Source: Bryobacterales bacterium
GTDB lineage: Bacteria > Acidobacteriota > Terriglobia > Bryobacterales > Bryobacteraceae
Assembly (NCBI GenBank): GCA_030693045.1
Contig: JAUYBU010000384.1
Location: 1 to 41,591 of the forward strand
DNA: 41,591 nucleotides
Reading direction: 5' to 3'
Shown here: positions 1-7,312 of the stretch, piece by piece
Layout: every line of letters starts with the position of its first letter
Position numbering within the stretch: position 1 is the first letter of the stretch
Position numbers and translations under genes: made by a program
Notes under the pieces: model-generated
Told to the model about the DNA's origin: nothing
Seen by the model: only the letters and a program-made list of their open reading frames with translations
The model's database searches: none

Positions 1-152
1 CTCTCCGAAATTCACTCCCCGATTTTCTCATCGCTTCAGGTCCAGGCGATTTGTTGAGGAAATTCCTGCGCGACCGGCTCGATCTAACCAGGGCTGAGGG
101 GTTCCGCCTGGCCGGTTAACCAAGAATGAGGTAGTCTTGAGCGCAGAGGGTT
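1..152. other. Left edge without a recognisable gene
   Basis: I see no convincing coding frame here. An imperfect inverted pair ACCGGC (73-78) and GCCGGT (111-116) encloses a loop of 32 bases. The only structured element nearby is the T-arm-like hairpin that follows. Confidence 0.4.
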
Positions 153-169
153 GGGCGTTCAAATCGCCC
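153..169 (+). other. T-arm-like stem-loop, possible tRNA 3' remnant
   Basis: Bases 153-157 (GGGCG) pair perfectly with 165-169 (CGCCC) around the 7-base loop TTCAAAT. This is the form of a tRNA T-arm, whose loop consensus is TTCRANY. I could not find a matching acceptor 5' strand, D-arm or anticodon arm upstream, and the expected CCA position reads CCC. It is therefore either a truncated tRNA fragment, as left by integration at a tRNA gene, or a chance hairpin. A decayed epimerase fragment starts a few bases downstream. Confidence 0.25.
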
Positions 170-176
170 CGCTGCT

Positions 177-345
177 TCCCCACACTGGGTGACGCACGTG
201 AAGACCAAGGACGCGGACGCGCAAGGCAGGCTCGCTTCCTGCGACCTCGGCCGCGCGTTCGCCATGCTGAAGAAAGCCGGCTGCAAGGGCCCGATCTCAA
301 TCGAGTTAGAAGGTCGGGGCAACGCGATCGAGGGTGTCCGCAAAG
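177..345 (+). pseudogene. C-terminal remnant of a sugar phosphate isomerase/epimerase
   Basis: This frame reads about 55 residues that look like the last strands and helix of a xylose-isomerase-like TIM barrel. It contains THVKTKD, CDLGRAFAMLKKAG, the strand SIELEG carrying the usual last catalytic Glu, and the closing IEGVRKA. GTG at 189 could initiate it, but some 200 N-terminal residues of the family are missing, so it cannot fold as a barrel. It runs tail to tail with the intact epimerase-like gene ending at 357. Inference: a second, unrelated-in-detail family member was truncated here, possibly at the tRNA-like hairpin just upstream. Confidence 0.55.
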
Positions 346-356
346 CCCGCCCGCTC

Positions 357-1214
357 TCACCCAGCCGCGATTCCCCTGAGCGCCTGGACGCTCCGCGCCA
401 CCGCCGCGTCCTCGTCCTCCCCGAAGTCCGGGTGAAGGAAGTCGATCTCCACCGCCAAAAGGCCGGTGTATCCGGCGGCGGCCAGCAGCCGGACCAGCGC
501 CGGGTTGTCGACGACGCCCTCCCCAACCGGAACGGAAGAAAAGAAATACCATTCGTCCGCCGCGACGCCTTTCCGCACGTTGAGATCTTTGATGTGCGTG
601 GCGTAGGTGTACCGGGCCAGCTTGGCCATGCCTTTGATGGGGTCGTCGAGCAGGCGCACGAAGTTGCCGGTGTCGAAAGTGACGCCCAGGTAAGGCGAGC
701 CCACGTCCTCGACCAGCCGCAGGATCTCGTCGGAGGTGAAGTCGATGTGGTTCTCGATGGCCATCCGGATGCCGCAGCCTTCGGCGGCCGGGACGGCGCG
801 GCGCAGCATCCGCGTCAGCCGCTCCAGTTGCGGCCCGTGCGGCTGGTTGCGGAATTTGCGGCTGCTTCCCACCACTCTCATCACCTGTGCGCCGAGGATG
901 CCGGCGTACTCTAAGTGGCCGATCATCTCCTGGCAGGCGCCCTCGCTGGCGCCGCCCTCCAGGCCGTCCCGGTGTCCCCAGGCCCAGACGCGATCCAGTT
1001 TGTAGTCGTCCAGAACCTCCCGAATGTGGCGCAGGTAACCCGTGTCGCGGCTGATGTAGCACGATTCCAGCGACACGCCGTCCACGCCCAGCTCGTGCGC
1101 GCGCTTCAGAAAATCCTCCAGCGTCATGGTCTTGGCCGCCGGCTTCTGTTGCGGGTACACCTCGCCGAAGCAGCGGTGATAGCAGTAGCTGTCGATCCCA
1201 ATTTTCAGAGCCAC
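357..1214 (-). CDS. Sugar phosphate isomerase/epimerase-like TIM-barrel protein
   Basis: This is a cytoplasmic protein of 285 residues of the AP-endonuclease/xylose-isomerase-like TIM-barrel superfamily, with no signal peptide. The metal and catalytic set known from ketose 3-epimerases is visible: E154 in MAIENH, D181 in FDTGN, H207 in THIKD and E256 in AVEID. It therefore probably isomerises or epimerises a sugar or sugar acid; the substrate cannot be read from sequence. I chose GTG at 1214 because the conserved first strand KIGIDSYC begins three residues later and the frame upstream is antisense to the neighbouring gene. The gene is divergent from the mutarotase-like gene at 1261, with a 46-base spacer that must hold both promoters. 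Confidence 0.8.
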   Translation of the reverse strand: MALKIGIDSYCYHRCFGEVYPQQKPAAKTMTLEDFLKRAHELGVDGVSLESCYISRDTGYLRHIREVLDDYKLDRVWAWGHRDGLEGGASEGACQEMIGHLEYAGILGAQVMRVVGSSRKFRNQPHGPQLERLTRMLRRAVPAAEGCGIRMAIENHIDFTSDEILRLVEDVGSPYLGVTFDTGNFVRLLDDPIKGMAKLARYTYATHIKDLNVRKGVAADEWYFFSSVPVGEGVVDNPALVRLLAAAGYTGLLAVEIDFLHPDFGEDEDAAVARSVQALRGIAAG

Positions 1215-1260
1215 GATGTTGAGCTTATCAGAGGCGCTCCGGGAGTGATAGTCTGTTGAG

Positions 1261-2418
1261 GTGCGAACCTCGCTGATCTCGCTTTTGCTTTGCGGCATCG
1301 CGCTGGCCCAGACGCCCTCTCTGAAACCAGGGACGTTTGAAAACCAGCCCGCGGTGGTGCTCTCCAACGACAAACTGGAATTGACCGTGACCCTGCTGGG
1401 CGCATCGTTCGCGAAGCTCCTGCTGCGCGACGATGCCGAGGCGCTCAACCCGTTGTGGGAACCCGCGCGCATGTCGCGCGAGTCGGGCGGCCGCGCCGAG
1501 TTCCGCGGCAGCACCGGCCACTTCGTCTGCGTGGACGGCTTCGGTCCGGTCTCGGCCGAGGAAAGGGCCGCCGGGTTGCCCGGCCACGGCGAGGCGCACT
1601 TGCAGAAGTATGAAACGCGGCGCTCCGCCGTCGAAGGGCGCGCCGCCGTGCTGACGATTGAAGCCCTGCTGCCGATCGTGCAGGAAAAGTTCGCGCGCAC
1701 AATGCGCCTGGTGGAAGGCGAAACCGTGGTCTATGTCGAAAGCCGGCTCGAGAACCTGATGGGGTTCGACCGTCCCGTAAACTGGGCCGAGCACGCCACC
1801 GTGGGTTCGCCGTTCCTGGAATCCGGCGCAACGGTGGTGGACGTTTCGGGTGCGCGCTCGATGACCCGGCCCTACCCTAAGGCGAGGGGTGGTGCTTCCG
1901 AACGCCGCCTGGCGTCTGGCCGGGAATTCACCTGGCCCATGGCCCCCGGGCTGGACGGAAAGCCCGTGGACCTGCGCCAGACGCCGCGCCAGCCGCACTA
2001 TCTGGACCACGCCACAACCCTGGTCGACACAGCGAGCAAGTACGGATGGACCACCGCGCTGCACCCCGGCAAGCGCCTCATCGTGGGCTACGTGTTCCGG
2101 CGCGAGGAGTTTCCGTGGGTCCAGTACTGGGGCAACTTTCCTCCCACCGGAAAGATGTCGCGAGGCCTGGAGTTCAGCACCCAGCCCTTCGACGTCCCCC
2201 GGCGCGAGGCCATCGGCGCGCTCCCCCTGTTCGGCGCGCCGACCTACCGCTGGCTGCCCGCAAAATCGGCCATCGAGACGCGATTCCTGCTCTTCTACGC
2301 GCGCACGCCCGAGGGCATGAGCAAGGTGGACGACGTGCGCCTGGAAAACGGCAAGCTGATCGTCGAAGACCGCGCGGCGGCCAAGACGCTCACGCTGGCG
2401 GCGTCGCTGGGGCTGTAG
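1261..2418 (+). CDS. Secreted aldose-1-epimerase-like (galactose-mutarotase fold) protein
   Basis: The product has 385 residues and starts with GTG. A short signal peptide ends near residue 17 (LLLCGIALAQ). The rest is rich in beta strands and suggests the galactose-mutarotase-like fold: a VVLSNDKLELTVTLLGA start, a GHGEAH turn, and the central WAEHATVGSPF segment, whose His is a candidate catalytic residue. Such proteins act on the anomeric centre of sugars or bind oligosaccharides in the periplasm. Subfamily and substrate are not clear. Its 3' end overlaps the convergent oxidoreductase remnant by 29 bases. The divergent neighbour is an epimerase-like gene, which fits a role in sugar handling. 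Confidence 0.65.
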   Translation: MRTSLISLLLCGIALAQTPSLKPGTFENQPAVVLSNDKLELTVTLLGASFAKLLLRDDAEALNPLWEPARMSRESGGRAEFRGSTGHFVCVDGFGPVSAEERAAGLPGHGEAHLQKYETRRSAVEGRAAVLTIEALLPIVQEKFARTMRLVEGETVVYVESRLENLMGFDRPVNWAEHATVGSPFLESGATVVDVSGARSMTRPYPKARGGASERRLASGREFTWPMAPGLDGKPVDLRQTPRQPHYLDHATTLVDTASKYGWTTALHPGKRLIVGYVFRREEFPWVQYWGNFPPTGKMSRGLEFSTQPFDVPRREAIGALPLFGAPTYRWLPAKSAIETRFLLFYARTPEGMSKVDDVRLENGKLIVEDRAAAKTLTLAASLGL

Positions 2419-3214
2419 GCGCCGGGGGAGCGTCCACCATCTTTTCCTGCTTCGGGTCGAAGAAGGCGACTTTATTCTTCCGCCAGGACTCGACGCCCAG
2501 CACCACCGCCACTTGCGATCGGTAGCCGAGTTCGCCGTCCAGCGCCGGGTTCTTCTTGACATCGGCGTCGTACTGCTCCTTCACGTCGGCTTCGCCCAGC
2601 AGGCCGCCGATCATCTCCTCCTGCTGCGCGCGCGGCAGCCTGCGGAAGTTCCTCCCGCCGGCCGCCCCTTCGGCCTGCACCCACCGGCCTTCCACGCCCG
2701 CCTTCGCGATCCTGTCGGCGAACTCCGCGGCGAAAGGACCTTCCGGCTCCACCAGCAGATAGGACGGCCGCAGGTGGTTGGGGCCGAAGAAGCGGATGTT
2801 GGCCCGATGGCCGCGAATGACGATCGGCACTTCGAGCACCGTCGTCGGATGGACGTAGTTTCCGCCGCCAGCCACGGCGCGCACGGGAAATCCGCGGCCG
2901 GTAACGTGAATCAGCGGCGTGATGTGGTGGTAGTAGAGGTCGGTCGTGATGCCGCCGCCGTAATCCCAGAAACGCCGCCAGCGGAAGTACCGCTCGGGGC
3001 TGTAGGGCACTTTGGGGCGGCTGCCGACTTTGTCGATGGTATACTCCCAGGGCGGCTCGATGCTATTGCGGTGGCGGCTGGTCTGGCTCCACAGAAGCTG
3101 TCCCAACACTCCCGCGCCCACCAGCGCCGCGGCGGGTTTCCAGATGCCGTGCGCCATGTGCTCGCTGTCCACCGCCAGCACGCGGCCCGCGAATGTGCTG
3201 GCCGACGCCCCCAT
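2390..3214 (-). pseudogene. Headless Gfo/Idh/MocA family oxidoreductase
   Basis: The frame encodes about 275 residues that match only the part of Gfo/Idh/MocA dehydrogenases after the nucleotide fold. Recognisable pieces are VDSEHMAHGIWKPAAALV, AGVLGQLLWSQTSRHRNS, the FRWRRFWDYGGGITTDLYYH region and the FPVRAVAGGGNYVHPT strand. The N-terminal Rossmann domain of about 120 residues, with its GxGxxG motif, is absent. The homology ends at about 3214, exactly where the long inverted repeat 3214-3315 begins, and beyond that an unrelated plus-strand gene starts. Without the NAD(P) domain it cannot be a working dehydrogenase. The remaining frame has no internal stop, which suggests a recent event or a retained sugar-binding fragment. 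Confidence 0.7.
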
Positions 3215-3315
3215 TTCGGAGACAGAAGCTGGCCACGGATGGACATGGATGAACGCCGAAATCCTTCCGTCGGCGTTCATCCGTGTCCATCCGTGGCCAG
3301 CGCTTGTCCCCGAAA
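3214..3315. repeat. Long inverted repeat, dispersed CCACGGATGGACACGG family
   Basis: Arms 3214-3258 and 3271-3315 are complementary around a 12-base loop. The central 30 bases (3228-3257) pair with only one mismatch, and the outer bases pair less well. Each arm holds the core GGCCACGGATGGACAYGG that recurs at four other places in this window. It sits between the cut end of an oxidoreductase gene and the start of the FAH gene at 3345. If transcribed it would form a very stable hairpin about 30 bases before that gene. Confidence 0.85.
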
Positions 3316-3344
3316 CAGGGGTGCCGCGGGTTATTGTGGAAGAT

Positions 3345-4136
3345 ATGAGCAAACTGGTCCGTTTCAGTCTGAACCCGCGCTGCGAGCCCACCGCCCCCGA
3401 CAGTTCCCCCGACGTGCGCTACGGCCGGCTCGACGGGGATGTAATTCTGGAGTCCGGCTTTTTCTGGAACGGCCCGCGTGGCGCTTCGCTCCCCCGCTCC
3501 CAGGTGCGGCTGCTGCCGCCGTGCTGTCCGTCGAAGATCGTGTGCGTGGGCCGGAATTACCTGGAGCACGCGCGCGAACTCGGCAACCAGCCGCCGTCGG
3601 AACCGCTGATCTTCCTCAAGCCGCCTTCGTCGCTGATCGCCGACGGCGACGACATCGTCTATCCGCCCATCTCCCAGCGCGTGGACCACGAAGCCGAACT
3701 GGGGGTGGTCATCGGCCGTCGCGCTCGGCATGTGCGCGCCGAGGATGCGGACCAATACGTCCTGGGCTACACCGCGGTCAACGACGTCACGGCGCGCGAT
3801 CTCCAGAAGAAAGACGGACAGTTTACCCGCGGCAAGGGGTTCGACACCTTCTGCGCGGTGGGGCCCTGGATTGTGCCGCGCGAAGAGGTGTCGCTCGCCG
3901 GCGTGCGCGTCCGCGCGCTGGTCGACGGCGTCGTGAAACAAGACGCTCCCGCGACGGACATGATCTTCTCAGTGGGTGTTATAATCGCGTTTGTCACCGA
4001 GTTTATGACGCTGGAGCCGGGCGACCTGGTGGCCACCGGCACGCCGCCCGGCGTCGGACCGGTTCAACCCGGAGCCCTGATCCGCATCGAGGTTACCGGC
4101 GTCGGCGCGATCGAGAACCGCGTCGTTCTTCCATGA
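3345..4136 (+). CDS. Fumarylacetoacetate hydrolase (FAH) family protein
   Basis: A cytoplasmic enzyme of 263 residues. FAH-family proteins are Mg/Mn-dependent hydrolases, isomerases, hydratases or decarboxylases acting on 2-oxo acids. The family core starts at KIVCVGRNYLEHA (64-76), and the metal ligands are E116 and E118 in DHEAELG and D147 in VNDVTARD. The GKGFDTF loop (163-169) and the C-terminal LEPGDLVATGTPPGVG are typical of the bacterial C-terminal-domain subgroup. I chose ATG 3345 because it follows a GGAAG site and lies just outside the inverted repeat. Its stop overlaps the next start as ATGA. The precise reaction is unknown. Confidence 0.85.
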   Translation: MSKLVRFSLNPRCEPTAPDSSPDVRYGRLDGDVILESGFFWNGPRGASLPRSQVRLLPPCCPSKIVCVGRNYLEHARELGNQPPSEPLIFLKPPSSLIADGDDIVYPPISQRVDHEAELGVVIGRRARHVRAEDADQYVLGYTAVNDVTARDLQKKDGQFTRGKGFDTFCAVGPWIVPREEVSLAGVRVRALVDGVVKQDAPATDMIFSVGVIIAFVTEFMTLEPGDLVATGTPPGVGPVQPGALIRIEVTGVGAIENRVVLP

Positions 4137-4501
4137 ATCCAGGATCGAGTCTGCCATATCTGGCCGGAGCTGTCGCGGCCCTCGCCGCCGCGGGCGTATG
4201 GGTGTGGCGGCGTCGCCGCTTGTCTCCCGCCGAAAGAGAGCGCCGGCGCCGTATCGGCGTCACCCGTCAGGGACGCATGACCGACGGCCTGGTGACCGAC
4301 GCGCACGACGGCGTGCTCTACTATTCGTATTCGGTGCGCGGCGTTCAGTACGCGACGTCGCAGGACGTTTCCGGATTGCTCGAGCGCCTGCCGGCCGCGC
4401 CTGCCATGCTGGCCGGCTCGGCGACGGTCAAATTTCTGACGGGGAATCCAGCCAATTCCATCGTGTTCTCGGAGGAGTGGTCCGGATTTCGGCAGCGATA
4501 A
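4133..4501 (+). CDS. Small single-span membrane protein of the FAH cluster
   Basis: The product has 122 residues. Residues 6-25 form one hydrophobic segment (LPYLAGAVAALAAAGVWVW), followed at once by the basic stretch RRRRLSPAERERRRR. This predicts an N-out, C-in anchor with a soluble domain of about 80 residues, rich in beta strands (GLVTDAHDGVLYYSYSVRG), in the cytoplasm. I recognise no family with confidence; it resembles DUF3592-like domains in length and strand pattern. The start overlaps the stop of the FAH gene (ATGA), so the two are probably translationally coupled, and the stop overlaps an ATG of the following frame. Confidence 0.7.
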   Translation: MNPGSSLPYLAGAVAALAAAGVWVWRRRRLSPAERERRRRIGVTRQGRMTDGLVTDAHDGVLYYSYSVRGVQYATSQDVSGLLERLPAAPAMLAGSATVKFLTGNPANSIVFSEEWSGFRQR

Positions 4502-4518
4502 TGAGAGGGAGGTTAATC

Positions 4519-4926
4519 GTGAAAAAGTTCATGAATTGGAAATTCGCGCTCGCCGCTTGCGGCGCGCTTCTGGCCTTCGGCGCTGGCGTCGCCACCGGCG
4601 CCGCCAAGTTCAACAAGCCCAAGTCGGTCATCCACCTGGTTCAGGTGAAGTGGAAGGCCGGCGCCACCGACGCGCAGAAGAAGGCCGCCATCGATGGCGT
4701 CGAGAAGATGGCCGCCCTGACGCCCGGTATCAAGAACATCTGGATGAAGCAGACACGCGCCCAGTTTTGGGGCGATCCGCGCCCCGACGCGGCCTGGGTG
4801 ATCGAGTTCGACAACCGTGAGGCCGAGCAGGCTTACGAGAAGAGCGACGCCCGCAAGCAGTGGTTCGAAAAGGTCTACGACCCGATTCGGGAAGAGAGCC
4901 GCTCGAGCCAATGGACCAACGAGTAG
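4519..4926 (+). CDS. Exported Dabb (stress-responsive alpha/beta-barrel) protein
   Basis: The product has 135 residues. Residues 1-28 look like a signal peptide or anchor (FALAACGALLAFGAGVATGA). The rest is one ferredoxin-like Dabb domain: strand VIHLVQVKWKAGA, helix with QKKAAIDGVEKM, and the later strand AAWVIEFDNREAEQAY. Such domains dimerise and occur in small ligand-binding proteins and in a few polyketide cyclases. I prefer GTG 4519, because AGGGAGG at 4506-4512 lies six bases before it; the ATG at 4501 overlaps the upstream stop but lacks a spaced site. Its place between two FAH genes suggests a role with the same metabolites, which is inference. Confidence 0.75.
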   Translation: MKKFMNWKFALAACGALLAFGAGVATGAAKFNKPKSVIHLVQVKWKAGATDAQKKAAIDGVEKMAALTPGIKNIWMKQTRAQFWGDPRPDAAWVIEFDNREAEQAYEKSDARKQWFEKVYDPIREESRSSQWTNE

Positions 4927-4933
4927 GCCGCCC

Positions 4934-5791
4934 ATGCGCTTCGTGACTTTTCGCGCCGATGGCGCGGTTCAACCCGGCGTCGCCGCCGGCGGCCAGGCGA
5001 TCGGCCTCGCCGGCGCCGGTTTCCCGGATCTGCTGTCGGTCATCGCGGGCGGCCCCGCTGCTCTCGCGAAGATACAGGCGTGGATCGCCGCGCCCCCGCC
5101 CGGCGCGTCGCGCGATCTGGCCGCGGTGACCCTGCTTGCGCCCATCCCGCGTCCGCCCAAGCTCATCTGCGTGGGCCTGAATTATCGCGACCACGCGCTC
5201 GAAGCCAAGATGAAGCTCCCCGCAACGCCCACCATCTTCGCGAAGTTCCCCACCGCGGTCATCGGACCGGGAGAGCCGATCGTGCTCCCCCGCTCGTCCG
5301 CCGAACCCGACTACGAGGCCGAGTTCGCCTTCGTCATCGGCCCGGGCGGCCGCCACATCCGGGCGGCGAACTGGCGCGAGCACGTGTTCGGCTACACCAT
5401 CTTGAACGACGTCAGCGCGCGCGATTACCAGATGGCCACCACCCAATGGACCATCGGCAAGAGCTTCGACACCTTCGCGCCCATGGGCCCGTGCGTCGTC
5501 ACCCCGGATGAAATCGCCGACCCACACAACCTGGACATCCGGCTTACCATCAACGGCGAACGGTTACAGGATTCCAACACGCGCCACCTCATCTTCCCCA
5601 TTCCGGACCTGATCGCTTACCTCTCCAGCGTCTTCACGCTCGAGCCCGGCGACGTGGTCTCCACCGGAACCCCCGGCGGCGTCGGTTTCGCGCGCAAGCC
5701 GCCACGCTACCTGCAGCCCGGCGACGAAGTGGTGGTGAGCGTCGAGGGTATTGGAGACCTGCGCAACCCGGTGGTGGCCGAAGGAACCTGA
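4934..5791 (+). CDS. Second FAH family protein
   Basis: The protein has 285 residues and is paralogous to the FAH protein at 3345 but clearly diverged. An N-terminal domain (1-70) precedes the catalytic domain that begins at KLICVGLNYRDHA (76-88). Metal ligands E128 and E130 (PDYEAEFAF) and D159 (LNDVSARDYQ) are intact. IGKSFDTFAPMGP and LEPGDVVSTGTPGGVG are hallmark loops. It has no export signal and probably acts on a 2-oxo acid or a sugar-derived ketodeoxy acid. The start is seven bases after the Dabb stop. It is the last gene of the plus-strand cluster, ending 12 bases before the convergent sulfatase. Confidence 0.87.
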   Translation: MRFVTFRADGAVQPGVAAGGQAIGLAGAGFPDLLSVIAGGPAALAKIQAWIAAPPPGASRDLAAVTLLAPIPRPPKLICVGLNYRDHALEAKMKLPATPTIFAKFPTAVIGPGEPIVLPRSSAEPDYEAEFAFVIGPGGRHIRAANWREHVFGYTILNDVSARDYQMATTQWTIGKSFDTFAPMGPCVVTPDEIADPHNLDIRLTINGERLQDSNTRHLIFPIPDLIAYLSSVFTLEPGDVVSTGTPGGVGFARKPPRYLQPGDEVVVSVEGIGDLRNPVVAEGT

Positions 5792-5803
5792 CGGAATACG
5801 CGC

Positions 5804-7312
5804 CTACACCAGCGGCCTGCTGCGCCCGCTTTTGCGAATATTCTCCAGCAGCGCCGACATCTCGCGCACCACCTCGGGATTCGCCGCGGCCACGTTCTTG
5901 GTCTCGCCGATGTCGCCGGCCAGGTTGAACAGTTCCAGCGAAGACGCGGCTTTCTTGCCCTGCGCCTCTCTCGCCGGAATCAGTTTCCACGGGCCCTTGC
6001 GAAGGGCGATGCCCTGCGCGTGCTCCACCAGGTGATCGCGCCCCTGCCTGGATTCGCCCAGCAGCGCTGGCAGCATGTTGAGACTGTCCGGGCTGGCATC
6101 GTCCGCCAGTTTGCCCCCCGTGAGCGAAGCGAAGCTGGCCGCCAGATCCACCTGGCTGATCAGAGCGTCGGAAACTCCCGGCTTGATGCGGGCCGGCCAG
6201 CTTGCCAGGAACGGCATGCGCGTGCCGCCCTCGTAAATGCTGTACTTGCCCCCGCGCAGCGGGCCCGCCGGCTTGTGGCTGCCCAGCGCCTCCACCGAGC
6301 CGTCGTTGTATCCGTCGTCCACCACCGGGCCGTTGTCGCTGGTGAAGATCACCAGCGTGTTGCCGGTCAGCTTGAGCCGCTCGAGCGTGGCCAATAACTG
6401 GCCGGCGCACCAGTCAAGCTGCCGGATCGCGTCGCAGCGCAACCCGCACTGGCTGGTGCCCCGAAATTTATCGTTCGGCACGCGCGGCACGTGGATATCG
6501 TGTGTGGCGAAGTAGAGGAAGAACGGTTTGGCCCTGTTCTTTTCGATGAACGAGGCGGCCTTGCCCGTAAGCGTCTGCGCCATGTCCTCGTCCACCCAGC
6601 GCGCCGACTTGCCGCCGCTCATGAAGCCGATGCGGCTGATCCCGTTGACGATGGTTCCGTCGTGGCCCTGGCTCAGTTTCATCTTGAGCAGGTCCGGACG
6701 CTCGCGGCCCGTCGGTTCGTTCCCGATCTTTTCCTTGTAGCTGACTTGAATAGGATCCTTGGGATCGAGTCCGGCAACCCGGCGGTTCTCCACGTAAACG
6801 CAGGGCACCCGGTCGCCGGTGGCCGGGACGATGAAGGAATAGTCGAAGCCAACCTCGCGCGGGCCCGGCGCGATCTCGCCGTTCCAGTCGACATTGCCGC
6901 TGCCCAGGCCCAGGTGCCACTTGCCCACGCAGCCGGTCGCGTAACCGGCCTGCTGTAGGATGGACGCCACCGTCGGCCGCGCCGGGTCCACGATCAGCGC
7001 CGCGTCCCCGGGAAGGACGCCCGTGCCCTTCTTGCGAAAGGCGTACTCCCCGGTCATCAGCGAGTAGCGCGTCGGCGTGCAGGTGGCCGAAGATGAGTGG
7101 GCATCGGTAAAGCGCACGCCCCGCGCCGCCAGCCGGTCCAGGTTCGGCGTCTTCGCCCGAGTCGCCCCATAGCAGCCAAGATCGCCGTAGCCGATATCGT
7201 CGGCCAGCATGACGATGATGTTGGGCCGCTGAGCCGCCGCCGCACCGGCGATCATCGGGCCGGCGCATGCGCCCCCCGCCGCGCCCATTCGAACAAAGTC
7301 GCGTCGAGTCAT
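5804..7312 (-). CDS. Exported sulfatase with twin-arginine leader
   Basis: This type I (formylglycine) sulfatase has 502 residues. The leader MTRRDFVRMG and the Ala-rich stretch to residue 27 indicate Tat export. The alkaline-phosphatase-fold metal site starts at MLADDIGYGD (D38, D39). C78 in CTPTR (78-82) is the residue converted to formylglycine, followed by the SLMTG part of the signature. Further site residues appear in GKWHLG, THDIHVP and FTSDNGP. It presumably removes sulfate esters from polysaccharides or steroids in the periplasm. The start overlaps the stop of the upstream sulfatase as ATGA. No sulfatase-maturing enzyme is in this window, so activation must come from elsewhere. Confidence 0.92.
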   Translation of the reverse strand: MTRRDFVRMGAAGGACAGPMIAGAAAAQRPNIIVMLADDIGYGDLGCYGATRAKTPNLDRLAARGVRFTDAHSSSATCTPTRYSLMTGEYAFRKKGTGVLPGDAALIVDPARPTVASILQQAGYATGCVGKWHLGLGSGNVDWNGEIAPGPREVGFDYSFIVPATGDRVPCVYVENRRVAGLDPKDPIQVSYKEKIGNEPTGRERPDLLKMKLSQGHDGTIVNGISRIGFMSGGKSARWVDEDMAQTLTGKAASFIEKNRAKPFFLYFATHDIHVPRVPNDKFRGTSQCGLRCDAIRQLDWCAGQLLATLERLKLTGNTLVIFTSDNGPVVDDGYNDGSVEALGSHKPAGPLRGGKYSIYEGGTRMPFLASWPARIKPGVSDALISQVDLAASFASLTGGKLADDASPDSLNMLPALLGESRQGRDHLVEHAQGIALRKGPWKLIPAREAQGKKAASSLELFNLAGDIGETKNVAAANPEVVREMSALLENIRKSGRSRPLV

